DNA from: Theobroma cacao
Lineage: Eukaryota; Streptophyta; Magnoliopsida; Malvales; Malvaceae
DNA: 64,000 nt
NCBI RefSeq assembly: GCF_000208745.1
Contig: NC_030857.1
Coordinates: forward strand, 4,068,714 to 4,132,713
Reading direction: 5' to 3'
Positions 13,201 to 26,150 of this stretch are shown piece by piece (the first letter of the stretch is position 1; each line of letters starts with the position of its first letter). The translations under genes and the position numbers were made by a program. Below the pieces are notes generated by a model. That model did not search any database. It saw nothing but the letters and a program-made list of their open reading frames with translations, and was not told the origin of the DNA.

Positions 13201-13695
13201 AGGCCAATAAAATCCACTGAATTTCATTTAAAAGTCAAAATAAATATGTTACTAAAAATATTTGAGATTCCTTAATTATCTCTTTTACCAGCTATCACAA
13301 ATATTCAATTAAATCTCTCAGCTGTTTCAGTGAATTTCAGTTGATCCTTTTCCTTTTTTCTGCTATTGTTTGAAGTGATCTTTTAATAAAGAAAATATAT
13401 TATATTTCATTATTAATTATGGTCAAAGTGTTTAACATCACCTATGTAAAAGACGCTCCCAAATGGAGCGTGGAGTGTGCAATCTAGCCAAACAAAAACC
13501 GAAAGTTCCAAATTCCAATTAAGGGCTTTTACCCCTTAACTAGTAAAAATAGGGGAGGTGGTTTTCTATCCTATCCTTTTGAACCTCAACAAAATGGGAC
13601 GGCCAATGGATTTAATTAATGCTCACTACCCTCTCCTCTTTACTCTCCTCCTCTCAATTAATTAATTAAATAAAATTAAAATTTTAAAAATAAAA
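7030..13695. other. Gene-poor AT-rich intergenic region
   Basis: No supported gene on either strand. The first few hundred bases include the transporter's 3' untranslated region (an AATAAA-like string lies near 7330). The rest is AT-rich with poly-A/T runs, a CT microsatellite at 10212-10260, and a GC-richer patch at 12180-12520 holding CT-rich tracts and overlapping short frames on both strands that look non-coding. No transposon ends were recognised. Confidence 0.55.
10212..10260. repeat. (CT)n microsatellite, about 24 units
   Basis: An uninterrupted CT dinucleotide run of 49 bases, flanked by further C/T-rich sequence on both sides. It lies 4.6 kb before the CSLC start codon, outside any gene. 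Confidence 0.97.
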
Positions 13696-13701
13696 AATAA
13701 A

Positions 13702-13709
13702 TATAAAAG
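13702..13709 (+). promoter_or_regulatory. Candidate TATA box for the CSLC gene
   Basis: TATAAAAG follows a pyrimidine-rich stretch (13560-13660) and precedes a long T/C-rich region running to the ATG at 14828. If used, transcription would start near 13735 and the leader would be about 1.1 kb, probably with an intron; an acceptor-like CAACAG lies at about 14516. A shorter leader from a TATA-less start near 14500 is equally possible. Confidence 0.3.
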
Positions 13710-13778
13710 GATGAAACCATTTTGCAATTCTTGGCTTTTTAGCACATATCGCTTTGAACTTTCTGGAGCTTGGCCTAC

Positions 13779-13846
13779 ATTTTCGCGTGTGATCATTTAC
13801 TCTTTGATATTTTTTTTTTTTTGTTGTTTTAATCACACGCGAAAAT
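13779..13846. repeat. Perfect 15-bp inverted repeat with 38-nt T-rich loop
   Basis: ATTTTCGCGTGTGAT at 13779-13793 is the exact reverse complement of ATCACACGCGAAAAT at 13832-13846. The 38-base spacer is mostly T. The arms contain CGCG and a TTTTCGCG core. It sits about 70 bases after the candidate TATA box and may therefore be transcribed in the CSLC leader, where it could fold as a hairpin. Confidence 0.9.
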
Positions 13847-14827
13847 AAAGATGAAGGAAAGACGATTGGAGCTTGATCTCTTCTTTTTTACCGCACTGTA
13901 AAATCATCAGAGGATTTTACTGTTTCTAGGGTTGGGGCTCTTGTTTGTTGTAGGTCGTTGCTGTATTTATTGCAATTTAAAAGCAGTAGGTGTAAAAAGA
14001 AAATCTTTCCATTGTCGGAACTCCGACGGTCTTTGTTTCTGAGATATTCTTTGTAATGAACAAAAGCGATTCCTTAATTGCTGTCTTTCTATCCGGGCGT
14101 AAAAATCCTTTATTTGAGGGTTAAGTTTTTGGTTTGTTTATGGTCAAAAAAAAAAGAAAGAAAGAAAAAGAACACAAAGATTATGAAAATCCTGTGTATT
14201 TTTTGGCTGTGCCCTTTTGATGTTGACAGAGACAGAGAACGTGTTGTCGTCTTTCGTGTCTTAAAAGTGTAATGTGTATGCATTTCGATTTTTTATTTTC
14301 TGCAATCATTTTTTTTTTAAATTTATTTTTTTCAGAAAATCAAAATCAAAGACGTGTTGAGCTGTTACCATCTTTTTCCCAATTCTCTCGATCCTTTTCT
14401 CTCATCCTTTCATAGTCATATTTTTGTGTTTTTTTAAAGCCACCCCTTTTGCAAGCTGTAATTGAATGAGAAGAGCTTTTTTGGAGCTTCTTTAATTTAT
14501 TTTCCCCCCTCAACAGGTCAGAACTGAGAAGCTCTGTCTTTCTTTCTTTGTTTCTTTTTCAGCTCCTCTCCAAAACCCAGAGCTGCTTTTCTTCGTATAA
14601 GTTTGGCTTCTTTTGGTTCACTATGTTTTAAAGAGAGACGCCCTCGCTTCTTTGCTTTTAGCAAAATCAACGCGGCTGCGTCTCCCACTCCCTTTGTTTC
14701 CTTTCTTCACCATCTGATAATGTTGTCAAGTTTTTAGCCTTTTCCTCTCCCACATTTTCAATTTTTTTTTTTTTACCCTCGAGATCGAACCTAACAGCCT
14801 AGTTTCAAGGATAAGAAAAACCCAACA

Positions 14828-17350
14828 ATGGCGCCGTCCTTTGATTGGTGGGCAAAAGGGAGCCATAAGGGAACCCCGGTGGTAGTCAAAATGGAAAACC
14901 CGAACTGGTCAATGGTCGAGCTCGAAGGTCCATCGGAGGACGATTTCCTCATGGGCAACAGCCCGGCCGGTCTGCGAGAAAAGGCGCGTGGCAAAAACGC
15001 GAAGCAACTCACGTGGGTCCTCCTCTTGAAAGCCCACCGAGCTGCTGGTTGCTTAACCTCCATTGCCTCCACATTGGTCAATCTCGGTTCAGCCATCCGT
15101 CGCCGAGTAGCCTCTGGTCGAACCGACGCCGACAACGACCACGACAGGGAAACGGACAGCACATCCTCCAAAGAAAACAAAACCGTTAAAACCAGGTTCT
15201 ATAACTGCATCAAAGTGTTCCTTTGGTTATCATTATTGTTACTTGGTTTCGAGTTTGCCGCGTATTTTAAAGGCTGGCATTTCGGTGCTCCAAAGCTTCA
15301 GTTACAGTACATTTTTACGGCGCCGTTTGGTGTTAGAGATTTGTTTGATTCGTTATACTCTCGTTGGGTTTTGATTCGTGTGGAGTATCTCGCTCCTCCT
15401 CTTCAGTTCCTCGCAAATGTCTGCATTATTCTTTTCCTTATCCAAAGCATGGATAGGTTAGTCCTATGTTTGGGTTGTTTTTGGATCCGTTTCAAAAAAA
15501 TCAAGCCAATTCCCAAACAAGATGCTGTTGCGGATCTTGAATCTGGAGAAGATGGTTTCCTTCCAATGGTTCTCGTTCAGATCCCTATGTGTAACGAAAA
15601 AGAGGTAAAACAAATAAGAAAAAAAATATTTTTTTATCATTTTTAAAGAAACCATTTCTGAAAAATATCATTTAATTTTTTTAATTCTTTGTTGCAGGTT
15701 TACCAACAATCAATCGCTGCAGTGTGTAATTTGGACTGGCCAAAATCGAAAATTTTGATTCAAGTTTTGGATGATTCTGATGATCCCACAACTCAGCTGC
15801 TTATTAAAGAGGAGGTGCAGAAATGGCAACAAGAAGGTGCCCACATTGTGTATCGGCACCGTGTAATTAGAGATGGTTACAAAGCTGGTAATCTTAAGTC
15901 TGCAATGAGTTGTAGTTATGTTAAAGACTATGAATTTGTTGCCATTTTTGATGCCGATTTCCAGCCCACCCCTGATTTTCTCAAACGAACCGTCCCCCAT
16001 TTTAAGGTAACTAAATTAACTGCTTCTGTTTTGAGTTGTGTCCAATTTAGTACGTCCAGGATTAGTTGAAGTGAAATTCTATTGTGGTTATATGCTTACA
16101 GGATAATGAAGATTTAGGGTTGGTTCAGGCGAGGTGGTCCTTTGTTAATAAGGATGAGAATTTGCTAACAAGACTGCAAAACATAAATTTGTCATTTCAC
16201 TTTGAGGTAGAGCAACAAGTGAATGGTGTTTTCATTAATTTCTTTGGGTTTAATGGGACTGCTGGGGTTTGGAGGATTAAGGCTTTGGAGGATGCTGGTG
16301 GGTGGTTGGAGAGGACAACAGTTGAAGACATGGATATTGCTGTTCGTGCTCATCTTCAAGGATGGAAGTTCATTTTCCTCAATGATGTTGAGGTATGGAT
16401 GTAGCTTAATCTGTCTATTTCATTGCTAGTGACTTTAATAGTCAATCACTTTATTGGTAGTTGATGTTTGTTGGTTTTTTATTATCTGTTCAGTGTCAGT
16501 GTGAACTTCCTGAATCTTATGAAGCTTATAGAAAACAACAGCACAGATGGCACTCAGGACCCATGCAGTTGTTCCGCCTCTGTTTGCCAGATATTATCCG
16601 TGCTAAGGTAAATACCTTTTCACAGTGCTCTTTTCTTGAACCACCAATTGTCCTATTCTGTTAAATTAAATAATTCTTGATTAATCTGATTCCTAACGTT
16701 GTTCTTGTTCTGTATTTGGATTGATGCAGATTAGCGTGTGGAAGAAATTCAATATGATCTTTCTATTCTTTCTGCTCAGAAAACTGATCCTACCTTTTTA
16801 TTCATTCACTCTTTTCTGCATAATTCTCCCCATGACCATGTTTGTTCCAGAGGCTGAGCTGCCAGCATGGGTTGTCTGTTACATCCCTGCTACAATGTCA
16901 TTCCTCAACATCCTTCCTGCTCCAAAATCCTTCCCATTCATTGTTCCTTACCTTCTTTTTGAGAATACCATGTCAGTGACCAAGTTCAATGCCATGATCT
17001 CTGGTCTTTTCCAACTTGGTAGTGCATATGAGTGGGTTGTTACAAAAAAATCCGGTCGATCATCTGAGGGTGATCTTGTCTCCTTGGTTGAGAAGGAGCC
17101 AAAACATCAGCGTGCAGGATCAGAAACCAACCTAGATGAAATGAAAGCCGATATTCAGCAAGAACAGAAGGCTAGGAAAAAGAAGCATAACAGGATATAT
17201 ACGAAGGAGCTAGCTTTGGCATTCCTTCTTCTAACAGCTTCAGCTAGGAGCCTCCTGTCAGCACAGGGAATACATTTCTATTTCTTGCTATTTCAAGGGA
17301 TATCCTTCCTTCTCGTCGGTTTAGACTTGATTGGTGAGCAGGTTCTTTAA
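14828..17350 (+). CDS. CSLC12-like: Cellulose synthase-like C xyloglucan glucan synthase, 703 aa, 5 exons
   Basis: Exons 14828-15604, 15698-16006, 16102-16392, 16494-16607 and 16730-17350 are all phase 0, with GT-AG borders and a TAA stop. The 703-residue protein is a Golgi glycosyltransferase of family GT2 that makes the beta-1,4-glucan backbone of xyloglucan. Catalytic marks are intact: aspartates at 284-288 (DDSDD), DAD at 344-346, ED at 437-438 in TTVEDMD, and QQHRW at 474-478. Two membrane segments precede the catalytic loop (about 127-147 and 192-216), and several follow it (from about 505). The N terminus ([39 protein letters not shown]) is diagnostic of CSLC, and the remembered Arabidopsis CSLC12 is the closest relative. 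The known partners are XXT xylosyltransferases and others of the side-chain machinery; none lies nearby. The gene appears complete and functional. Confidence 0.97.
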
Positions 17351-20300
17351 GGGACAGATTAGGGACTTTGTAGTAAAATGTGGATGATATAAAATACAGC
17401 CTGACACGGGTGGACACACCAAATCTGAGTATCACTGCAAATGCACTTTTATGGAAGATGTGATGAGGGCCGAGAGTGCTTTTGATCCTCTTAAACCCTC
17501 TAGACTCCGGTTCCAGCTCCACCCAATACGTGAAGAATTTGTGTTTACATGGACAGAAGAATGGCCTCAATTTGGACATAGGCAAACTTGAAAATTGTGA
17601 TACTCTTCAGTATATGTAAGGTTTTTCACTCTTTTTTTTTTTCCTTTTTCTGTTCTTCTTTCTTTCTCTTTTTTGATTCTTTTGTTTTTCTGTCAATTCT
17701 TTTGTAAGAAAAAAAATTGTTGTTCAAACATCAAACAGGAATTTAGTTACAGTTTCAAGGCAAGGCAGAATATTTGATCCCTTATCCCTTTCTTCACTTT
17801 ACATGAGGCTGTTAATTGAGCTGATTTCCATTAAAGCCGGATGTTCACATTAGTTACTTGATTCAGTTGATTCAAATTATTGACCTGCCCTTACTTTCCA
17901 GTTGTCTTGTTCACATTCAGCTACTGGGATTGTTATACAAGGAAACCTGTTTCACCAAATCCAGGAAAAGTTAAAACGCAGCAGTATTTGATTTGAAGTG
18001 GAACCTTCAATCTTTGATCATTCGATTTTTGCCTTTCATGTTTGGACAACTGGCCTCTTTACACAACTTTCCCTTAAAATCTAGTGGTTTCATGAACCAA
18101 AACCCACCTCTCTAATTACGTTTGGATAAGCTGCTGAGGAATAGCCATGAAATGCATCCTTAAGGAATGAACCTCTTTTTCATTTCTCAGTACCTTCCAG
18201 GTCTGCAAATGGCAGTGTACTAATGTAGTTTATACATTTACTTCCCCAGTGAAGCTTTTCAGCCTCCTTTTAACAGATTCAGCCTGACAGTTGAATTAAA
18301 TAGGATTGGTATTTGAGGGAAGTGAGAATTGGGGAAGTTTATCCACGAATTAAATTGAGCTTAAAAACTGTTGTCCTGCCACTAAACAATTACTAGCGTG
18401 TAAAGTACTTGCTTAGGTAGCTGGGAAGCACATGGGGGTCTCCATTATCTGATTCTTTGCGGCGTGGGTCCGTAATCCAACCAAGAGCTGGCTCACCGAA
18501 TTTATGGTTGGGAAGCAGCTGGACCACACTAGGATATGGACCCCCTCAAATCTGTTTTTCCCTCTCGGCATATGCAAAGAAAAGACAAGAGAAAATTTCT
18601 TTTGAATTCGATGTAATTGAAGGAGAGGAAAACTGGAAACATGTTTCCGATGATAGATGATGGGAGTTGTTCGTGTGTAGTCAATCATCGTTTACTTGGG
18701 AGAATGTTTTCACAGTTTTTACAGAGTCAAGTAGGACTTTGAAAATTCCATGAAATCTGAAATCCATGGTCCAGCAGGCAGCAGCTGTAGCTAGTGGCAT
18801 CTATAACTGGGAGTCGTTCGCTGCAGCTTCCCTCTGTGAAATTGATGGGCATGTGGCATTTGTTTTTTGTGGGGGTTTTCCTTTTTAACGGCAGAGTTCG
18901 TTCGGTTGGCTTTGGCCCCATGAATAAATATCTTCCATTTCAATATTTAATTTCCTTTATTTTCCATGGAGTTTGAATTTCTTTGTCTTTTTCTTTTACA
19001 AAATTTTTAAATTTCCATTTTAAAAAGGTATCAAGTATCATCCATCAATTAAAACAAAAAGAAGCAGTACATGAAAGAGAAATGTAACAAAATGACCCCT
19101 AATTCTTCAAAGATCATCATTATTATTATTTTCATTTTACCATATGAGGGAAGCCAGAAAAGAAAGACAGATTCCTAGATTTGAATTTGTAAACATCCAC
19201 GTCACCCCGTAGCCTTGGGAACATGGGCAATTTCCACGCCAATTGTTGAGGTTAGAGTTGTCTACGGATTAAGCTACCTCTCCATGCTCGCGGGCTCGGC
19301 CTGCTTTAGGTCTAAGCCTGATGTTTTTATTTTATTTATTTTTAAATATTTATTTAAAATTATTAATATAAAATAATAATTAAGTAGACGAAACAAATCG
19401 AATTTTTATATTACTTTTTTTAAAAAAAAAATTCAATAAACTTAACTTGAATTCAGTTCGACTCATGATACCTCTCTAATCAAGACGAATCTTTCAAAAT
19501 TTTAAATCTTTTTTTTATTTATCAAGCGGTTGTAAAACACCGAAATTTTAACCTATTCTTTTTAGTAATGAATCATGTAAATCCAAATCCTAAAGGCATA
19601 GTGTGTTTCTTAGCGTCCCATTCGTAGTCATGTACAATTTTCGTAGCCCAAAGCAAAGCCGCGACGTAAAGCAAACTTAGCACGCTTCAAAAAATAAAGG
19701 CTAGTCCATGAAAGTAAATATAGCACCGAACAGTAATAATAAAAATAAAAAAAGGGGCAATTATATGAAAGGCCACCAGTTTTATTCATAGCAATAATAA
19801 TTGTCTGGTCCTTTGTCCAAGAAGAAATAATTGTTGGTCCAAATATTTTCTTTCCTTTTAGCAATCTCTCTTTGCTCTGACTTTGCAAATACAAACTAGT
19901 CAACCTTATCACTTCTCCTGATGTGATTAAGATATTAATTAATAAATTTTAACACTAATTTCCACATAAAAAAATTATCAGAAGAAGCCACTAATTTACC
20001 AATTAAATTAAATATCAAGAAAAGAAGAGAAAATGTACCAAAGGCTAATGTTTCTTTCTCATTTATCATTATGGGCTGATTCGATTTAATGAGAACGGGC
20101 TTCCAGGCTTTTGTGGGCCCAAGAATTGACCCAACAGCCCGACAAGCACGACAGAGGGAAGCGCTCGAGTAGTTTCTTTCACCGGTTCTTGTTCTTTTCC
20201 ATTTTTTCCTTGCGAGTTGTTCCTTTCTACGAACCATCGCCGTACAATTCTTTCTTCTTTATCTCTTTCTTTTGTTTGCTCCACTAGGGATATAGGGTTA

Positions 20301-22050
20301 GAACCAGCTGCGAAATGGGGTGTCTTGCACCCTGAAGCAATTAAGACAAAATGATTACATTATTATATGATAGATTATGCAAATTTAAATAAACTATGAA
20401 GTAAAACAGAGAACAGAAAAAGAGAGAAAAAGATAAAAGGAAAAGAAGGGAAAAAAAACACACAAGCAATGGGTGGAAGAAAGCAATAAAAAAAGAAAAA
20501 TTGTACCTCAAACATGTGGAAATGACAAAATACAAAAAAAAAAAAGGAGGAAAAAAAGAGTGCCGGTGGAAAAGCCATAACAGGGAATATACTGTTCTTG
20601 TATTCCTTTAACCAAATGCATTGTTATGGGAATGGTGTCAATGTACTATCTACTAACTTTTAGATACTCAACCTACTAGTTTTATATTTTATGTTGTTTT
20701 AAATTTTTTTTTTTTTACAATTTTTGAATTACATGAAACACATATTAATTGTTATCTCATTTATACTTTCACAAGACAAATTAGGTTTTTGGAGAGGGGA
20801 TTCATTCCCTTCAAAAACATAATTTGGGGTTTTTTTTTTATAGATATTGAACATTTATTAGACATTTTCAAAAATAATAATTGTAAGACACAACCTCACA
20901 TCTAAAGAAATAAAAGGAAAAGGATTCTTTAAATGAAGAAAAATAAAATCTTTAATTGTTGCATTAAAATGGGTTAAAATACAAATGGATCATGGTTAGA
21001 TTTTTCAAATCTTGATTAATCTTGTAAATAAATTAAATTAATATACATTATTATTTAATAATAGTACTTGACGCTTAACAATAACTGAATAATTATGTCT
21101 ATAGAGACATATTATCCTCTTTAAATAGGAACTCTTTGTTCGGAAAAAGAGAAAGAAATAACTTCATCAATCTTTTGTTTTTTTCCCTACATTCTCAAGA
21201 ATACTTTTACATCATTTTATTGTAAAATAACTCTATAAAATTTGATAATCTTACCACATACACCGATTAATGCTTAATTAATTGATTGATTCATCAGTGT
21301 AAAATACAATAAAATATTAGAATAAGTACTTTTTCCACACCTATAGTCAATGACACTAATGCACACTTTGAAGCTTTTCTTTTAGTACTTTTTATTTTCC
21401 TATCTTGTGTTCTAACACTATTTGAGTTTAGGCATTTAGATAATGCTTTAATTTTAACCAAATAAGGTTACTATGTTTGCTTCCTGCTTTCACTCTAACA
21501 AGGCCTGGAACCAAAAAGAAGAGCAAGAAAATGGCAACTAGACAGACCCTTAGTAAGAAAAACACCAGATGAAAATGAAATTTTCTTTACAAGAAAATTT
21601 ATCCAATCTACAAGATAATTTTCTTAAACACAATTTTCCAAGCTTTCACAAAGCATCACAACCCCTACAATACCAATTATTAAGGAAAAAAAAAAACAAA
21701 ATTCCATCAACCAACTCTTGCTTTGTTGTCTTAATATACAATGATTTGTGATTCTAACAAGTCATCTTCCTTGTCTAAAAATTCGGAAAACAAACAGTTA
21801 GGAACGAAATGAACCTATACAGCTGAAGAATCCTGTTTTTGTCTTCTTCTTTTCCAATTGTCTTTTCTAGATGAGTTTAATCTGCAGTCAACTTGCAGCA
21901 TTTGAATGCTTGGTTAGGAGGAACAAAGCCTTCTTATTTAAACTTCTTCCATATATCAAAGCTCTGATTTTAAGCGACCTGCTGAAAATGAGAAGAGGCT
22001 CATGGTTAGAACATGGAAACCGAGGGGTTGGAAAATTTAACTCCAATCAT
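17351..22050. other. Intergenic region between the convergent CSLC and bHLH genes
   Basis: The first few hundred bases are the CSLC 3' untranslated region, with a T/C-rich tract at 17628-17700. The rest shows no supported gene. At about 19255-19460 there is a degraded repeat-like stretch in which GC-rich words (GCGGGCTCGGCCTG) sit in AT-rich flanks, a look common in old plant transposon remnants. Poly-A/T blocks are frequent after 19.9 kb. Confidence 0.5.
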
Positions 22051-24322
22051 TCAATGATTACCATTTGGTCCCAAACTGTCCATAGCTGAACTAGAATCAT
22101 ATCCCATTTGAAAAAGATTTTGGAGCTCATTGTCTAGTACAGTCTGTAAGGAACAGAAAAGTGTTGAATCAAATATTTTGATGAGCAAGGTGGGTGAGAG
22201 AGAATGATTTCAAAACCCTTTCATACCTGAGGCAAGGGAGGGAATTGCGGATTTGTACTTGGGACACCTGAAATTGTTCCCGGAAAGATACGAGGGGGGA
22301 AAGGGTGAGAGGAGTTTAACCCAGGACCAAATCCGAGAATTCCAGCACTTCCACCTCTTGAATGAAGAATCTATACAGGAGGGAGAGTACGGATTCATAT
22401 TCCTTCCCGTATATCAAATCATAACTGTTATAATTTCTCAATTTATATAGGAAACTTACATCTTTGGATAAAACTCTCTCTAAATCAATGTTTAGCTCTG
22501 GATTGACAGTGGCAAGTTTCATTGACAAAAACTGCAAAAAAGAAAGGGGCAAATACATCACTGCGGTTTTGTATATTTTGCTTTAAGTAACAATGTAACA
22601 ATCACTGATCTAATGATAATATATCACTAAATTCATTCATCTTCTGTAAATAAGGCATAATTCTCAATTTCATGTCCTAAACCTTTCATATAACACTGCA
22701 AAAACCTCAATGTAACATCCCAAGGGAGGAGCTCTCATTTAGTTACCAGTCTAAGGTGAGAACAATGTTTTTGGGAAAAAAGACCTGTGACTAAATCATA
22801 AAAGCTGGAGGATTGAGAATCCATTTAAATTTTTTATCAAGGAAAGACATAGTTAAGCTGATTATCCAAATGCAGAAAAAGTTCCCCTACATTTTCGATT
22901 CAAAGTTCCAGTTTAACTTCTTCATTGTCTTAGTGTAGACTGTACACTAAAGAACTATATCACAATAACATCTAAGGGTGCTTAAGCGCATGATAGTTGT
23001 CGTTGAACTTGTTATGCTGTTATGAAAAAATACAGAACAAACACCTAGTTACAGTCAATGTATCATACCTCAACCTGCTGTTGCAGTGACTGCACATAGT
23101 TGATAATCTCATCAAGCATTACAGCTTTCCCAGTAATCTAAAACAATGAAACCATCTCAATAATCAAGATTCCATTTTATTTTAAAAGAAAAGTCTAGCA
23201 TGAAGCTAGGCCACCTCTACATACCTTGTTGCATCCTGGTACAAGTTCTTGAAGCAATCTCATTCTCTCACTTATCTTTTCCCTTCTCACCTGCAAGCAA
23301 GAAATTTCCAGATTCAATATGAAGTTGAGAACACAAATTCTTACTTCAATCTGAAAAGGAGAAATTACCCTTTCTGCCAGGCTGTGACTATTTGTAGCCT
23401 GACCCCTTCTTGCTCTCACGTGGATGTAATTTTCTTTAGGAGCTTCTCCAGTTTGAGAACTGTCTTTAGCTTGTTTCGCAATTTGTTTACCACGTGAATT
23501 CACACCTGTAATTTGTTCGGTTTTCTGTATCTTCTCATCCTGTCCTTTTGGAACATCGCTGCTCTCTCCAGAAGGATCCTTTTGAGGCTCCTCGTCAGCA
23601 TTCTAACACAAATTGCAAAGCCAATCTACCATGTCAGTGGTGTCACAGATTATCATATTGCTGCAAATCTTCAAATTCTTGATATTGTGATCACATTAAC
23701 AATATACCTGGTATGATCTTAGTGGAGAATTTGATTCAGGAACTCGTTTTCTCCTCTTTCCATTGGGCGAAGCACCTACAACTCCCTCATCTGAAAGTTG
23801 GTGCTCATCACGAGATTGTGTACTATTTGTACAAGCCCTTTCATTGCCAACCTCAGTGTTTAGAGCATAATTTTGGGGGCACTTGCCGTTGGCAATCTGG
23901 CCGCATTGTTGTAGGCTGAAGGGACCAACCATTTCTGACAAATTTCCACTACCAAATCCGGGCAGCTTTGGCACCAGCTCAACAAAGCCTGGATCAGATT
24001 GATACTGGGAAAAGTGGGCAGTGCTAGTAATTCCCTGATTTTCCATTAGAAGAGGATAATGAGAATTGGCAAATTCACTGTGAGAAACCATCGAAGATCC
24101 TACAAGGCTTTCACTCTGACTCAGTGAAACAATTGGATCCCAACTAGAACCAAAGAAAGGATCTGATGCATTTGAAGGCTTGTTATACATGGATATTGAA
24201 CTCATTGCCATCCCATCAACTTTGTCAGAGAAGGGGTTTGTGTTTATCTGTGAAGACGGACAATTTATAAGGCTCTCGTGTCTGTTCTTAAATCCCACAT
24301 CATCATTATCACCACTAGCCAT
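22051..24322 (-). CDS. BHLH74-like: bHLH transcription factor, bHLH74-like, 430 aa, 7 coding exons
   Basis: On the minus strand the coding exons are 23708-24322, 23369-23602, 23225-23290, 23069-23137, 22460-22531, 22227-22370 and 22051-22143, every one a whole number of codons, ending in TGA. The bHLH domain spans about 270-330. Basic-region residues H278, E282 and R286 are the H-x3-E-x3-R set that reads CANNTG, especially G-boxes. The preceding [20 protein letters not shown] and the following [20 protein letters not shown] are hallmarks of subfamily XII (CIB1/BEE/bHLH74). The C terminus ([35 protein letters not shown]) matches bHLH74 rather than its sisters. The long serine-rich N terminus includes ADPFF-like and WDPIVSL motifs. 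Arabidopsis bHLH74 promotes cell elongation in roots and is a target of miR396, by my recollection. The upstream GTG-led extension of the frame was rejected; ATG at 24322 starts MASGDNDD. Confidence 0.95.
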
Positions 24323-25447
24323 GCTGTAGATTCCGAGGCTAAACACCCAAATTCTAAGGAACTCAACCTATCTATAATTGCAAATTTGAAATCAATCCCT
24401 ACTCAACAGCTAACCTAGACCTGGGCTAAGAATAGATATTTTACAGAAGGAAAGTAGTATAAAATTTGAGGGAAAGTTGGTTTGACCAAAATTCGCTGGG
24501 GATATCTTGCAGGACTGAACAAGGAACAAGTAACCTTGGCAGCTTTATAGAACTGAGAGGATGTTAAAGTAAAAGAAACCTCTCATTGGAGCATCCTAGA
24601 GACACAAAGTAAAAGGAGAAATCCAATGCACAGGCACAAAATCTTACACAGACCAAATATTTACCTCTTCTTCCACTAACCCTAGGATCACGTCTACTCT
24701 GCTGTTAGGCAAAACAAGAAAATGCTTCCCGCAGACAAGAAAGTGAACCTTTCAGAGCATAAAGTGGACATAGACAGACGATTGCATTAGCTAAGTAACA
24801 GCTCACCAGTGTAACAAAAGAAAAGCAGATTCCCTTTTTCCGTTTAGCTTAGAGAAGAACTATATTTTTCACAATCTCAAACTCAATAAAAGCCCAATGT
24901 GATTGATTATGTTAAGCAATCTTGAATCTCTTCAACTACAACCCAATTGAGGAGGATCAACTTAATTGCTCAACTGACTCTCAAATGAAAGTAGAATGGA
25001 AAACCAAGTGCAAGAGAAGTCCTAACCAAGGAAGAAACTAAATGTTCCAGTTCTGAATCAAGACACAACCCTCCAAGAACCAAGAAAAGGAAGTTGGAGA
25101 AACCCTTTTGAGATATTCTCAGATGGGTGTCCCAAAAAAAAGACCAAAAAGCATAAATTCTAACTTGAATTATGCAAGAACGGAAATGAGGCAGCGTCTC
25201 ATTCCCAGTCCCCTATATTGGGTGTTTGACAGTACATCTAAACGCATCAAATGCTAAGCTTAAATTCTACAATAGGAAACCAAATTCACCAATTTGGCAC
25301 TCGCACCGAACAGCAAAAGAAGCATCAAATTCCAACCTTTTATATTTTACTCTCTGAGAAATGCAAGAGAGCTATAAGGCTAGAGAGAGAAAACACGTTA
25401 GAGACAGTATGTAAAGAGAGAAAGATAAAGATTGAAACTTTGCATAC

Positions 25448-25560
25448 CTGCCCAAGCTTACAGGTGACATGTATGCATGTATGTTTTTAAAAGACAGACT
25501 AACTACTGCCAACTGCTCTTGTTCCTAAATTATTACAGAACCTAAGCTCCTTTCCTTTTC
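25448..25560 (-). other. Probable 5' leader exon of the bHLH74-like gene
   Basis: Read on the minus strand, GGGCAG/GTATGC at 25448/25447 is a good splice donor, and CTACAG directly before the start codon (24324-24329) is an acceptor candidate. A leader intron of about 1.1 kb is therefore plausible. The intervening DNA has no coding frame. A TATAAATA string at 25589-25596 would place the transcription start near 25560. All of this is inference from motifs; a second donor-like site (GAAGAG/GTAAAT, near 24664) offers an alternative. Confidence 0.35.
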
Positions 25561-25588
25561 CTCTTTGTAAATTTTTTCTCTTTTTTAT

Positions 25589-25596
25589 TATTTATA
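25589..25596 (-). promoter_or_regulatory. Candidate TATA box of the bHLH74-like gene
   Basis: TATAAATA on the minus strand, about 1.27 kb before the ATG and about 140 bases before the proposed leader-exon donor. The neighbourhood is AT-rich, so chance occurrence is likely enough to keep confidence low. Confidence 0.25.
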
Positions 25597-26150
25597 ATTT
25601 AGTTAAACACTTTTTCATTTTTAATATTTTACAATATTTATCTCAGATGAGATTGGAAGAGGTTCTTCTCTTCAGGGTCAAGCTAGCTTGCTGGCTTGCT
25701 TGCTTCCTTCTTTGACATTAAACTTTCTTTCTTTTTATTTACTGACACATTTTGCCAACTTTTCTAACAGACCTATTATCGCAAAGAAAGAAAACACTAT
25801 TCTAACAGACTTCTCTTTGCTGTTACACACTTGTTTATCTCTCACTGCCAACTAAGCCTCTTCATTTCTTTCGAGAAACTCTCAAACTATACACCCAAGC
25901 TCCATCATTCTCCATGCACCACCACCCCTTCCCCATCATTTACTTCACATTGTCCTCGCCAATTCTCCCTTCTGCACCATCAAATCTGTGGGTTGGGTTC
26001 TATTAATGTCCCTATGCACAATGATGCCATACTGCAGGTTCAAGATGATAAACCAAGGTCACAGGTGTCTATTCTTCGATGGACAACTCACAGAAGAGAC
26101 TGTAAATTGGGAGCATAGCATGATTTCCCATGTTTTAAACAGTATTTTTT

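Noticed and set aside
24323..24346. Eight-residue upstream extension of the bHLH frame
   Set aside because: It begins with GTG, not ATG; eukaryotic initiation at the ATG at 24322 is much more likely.
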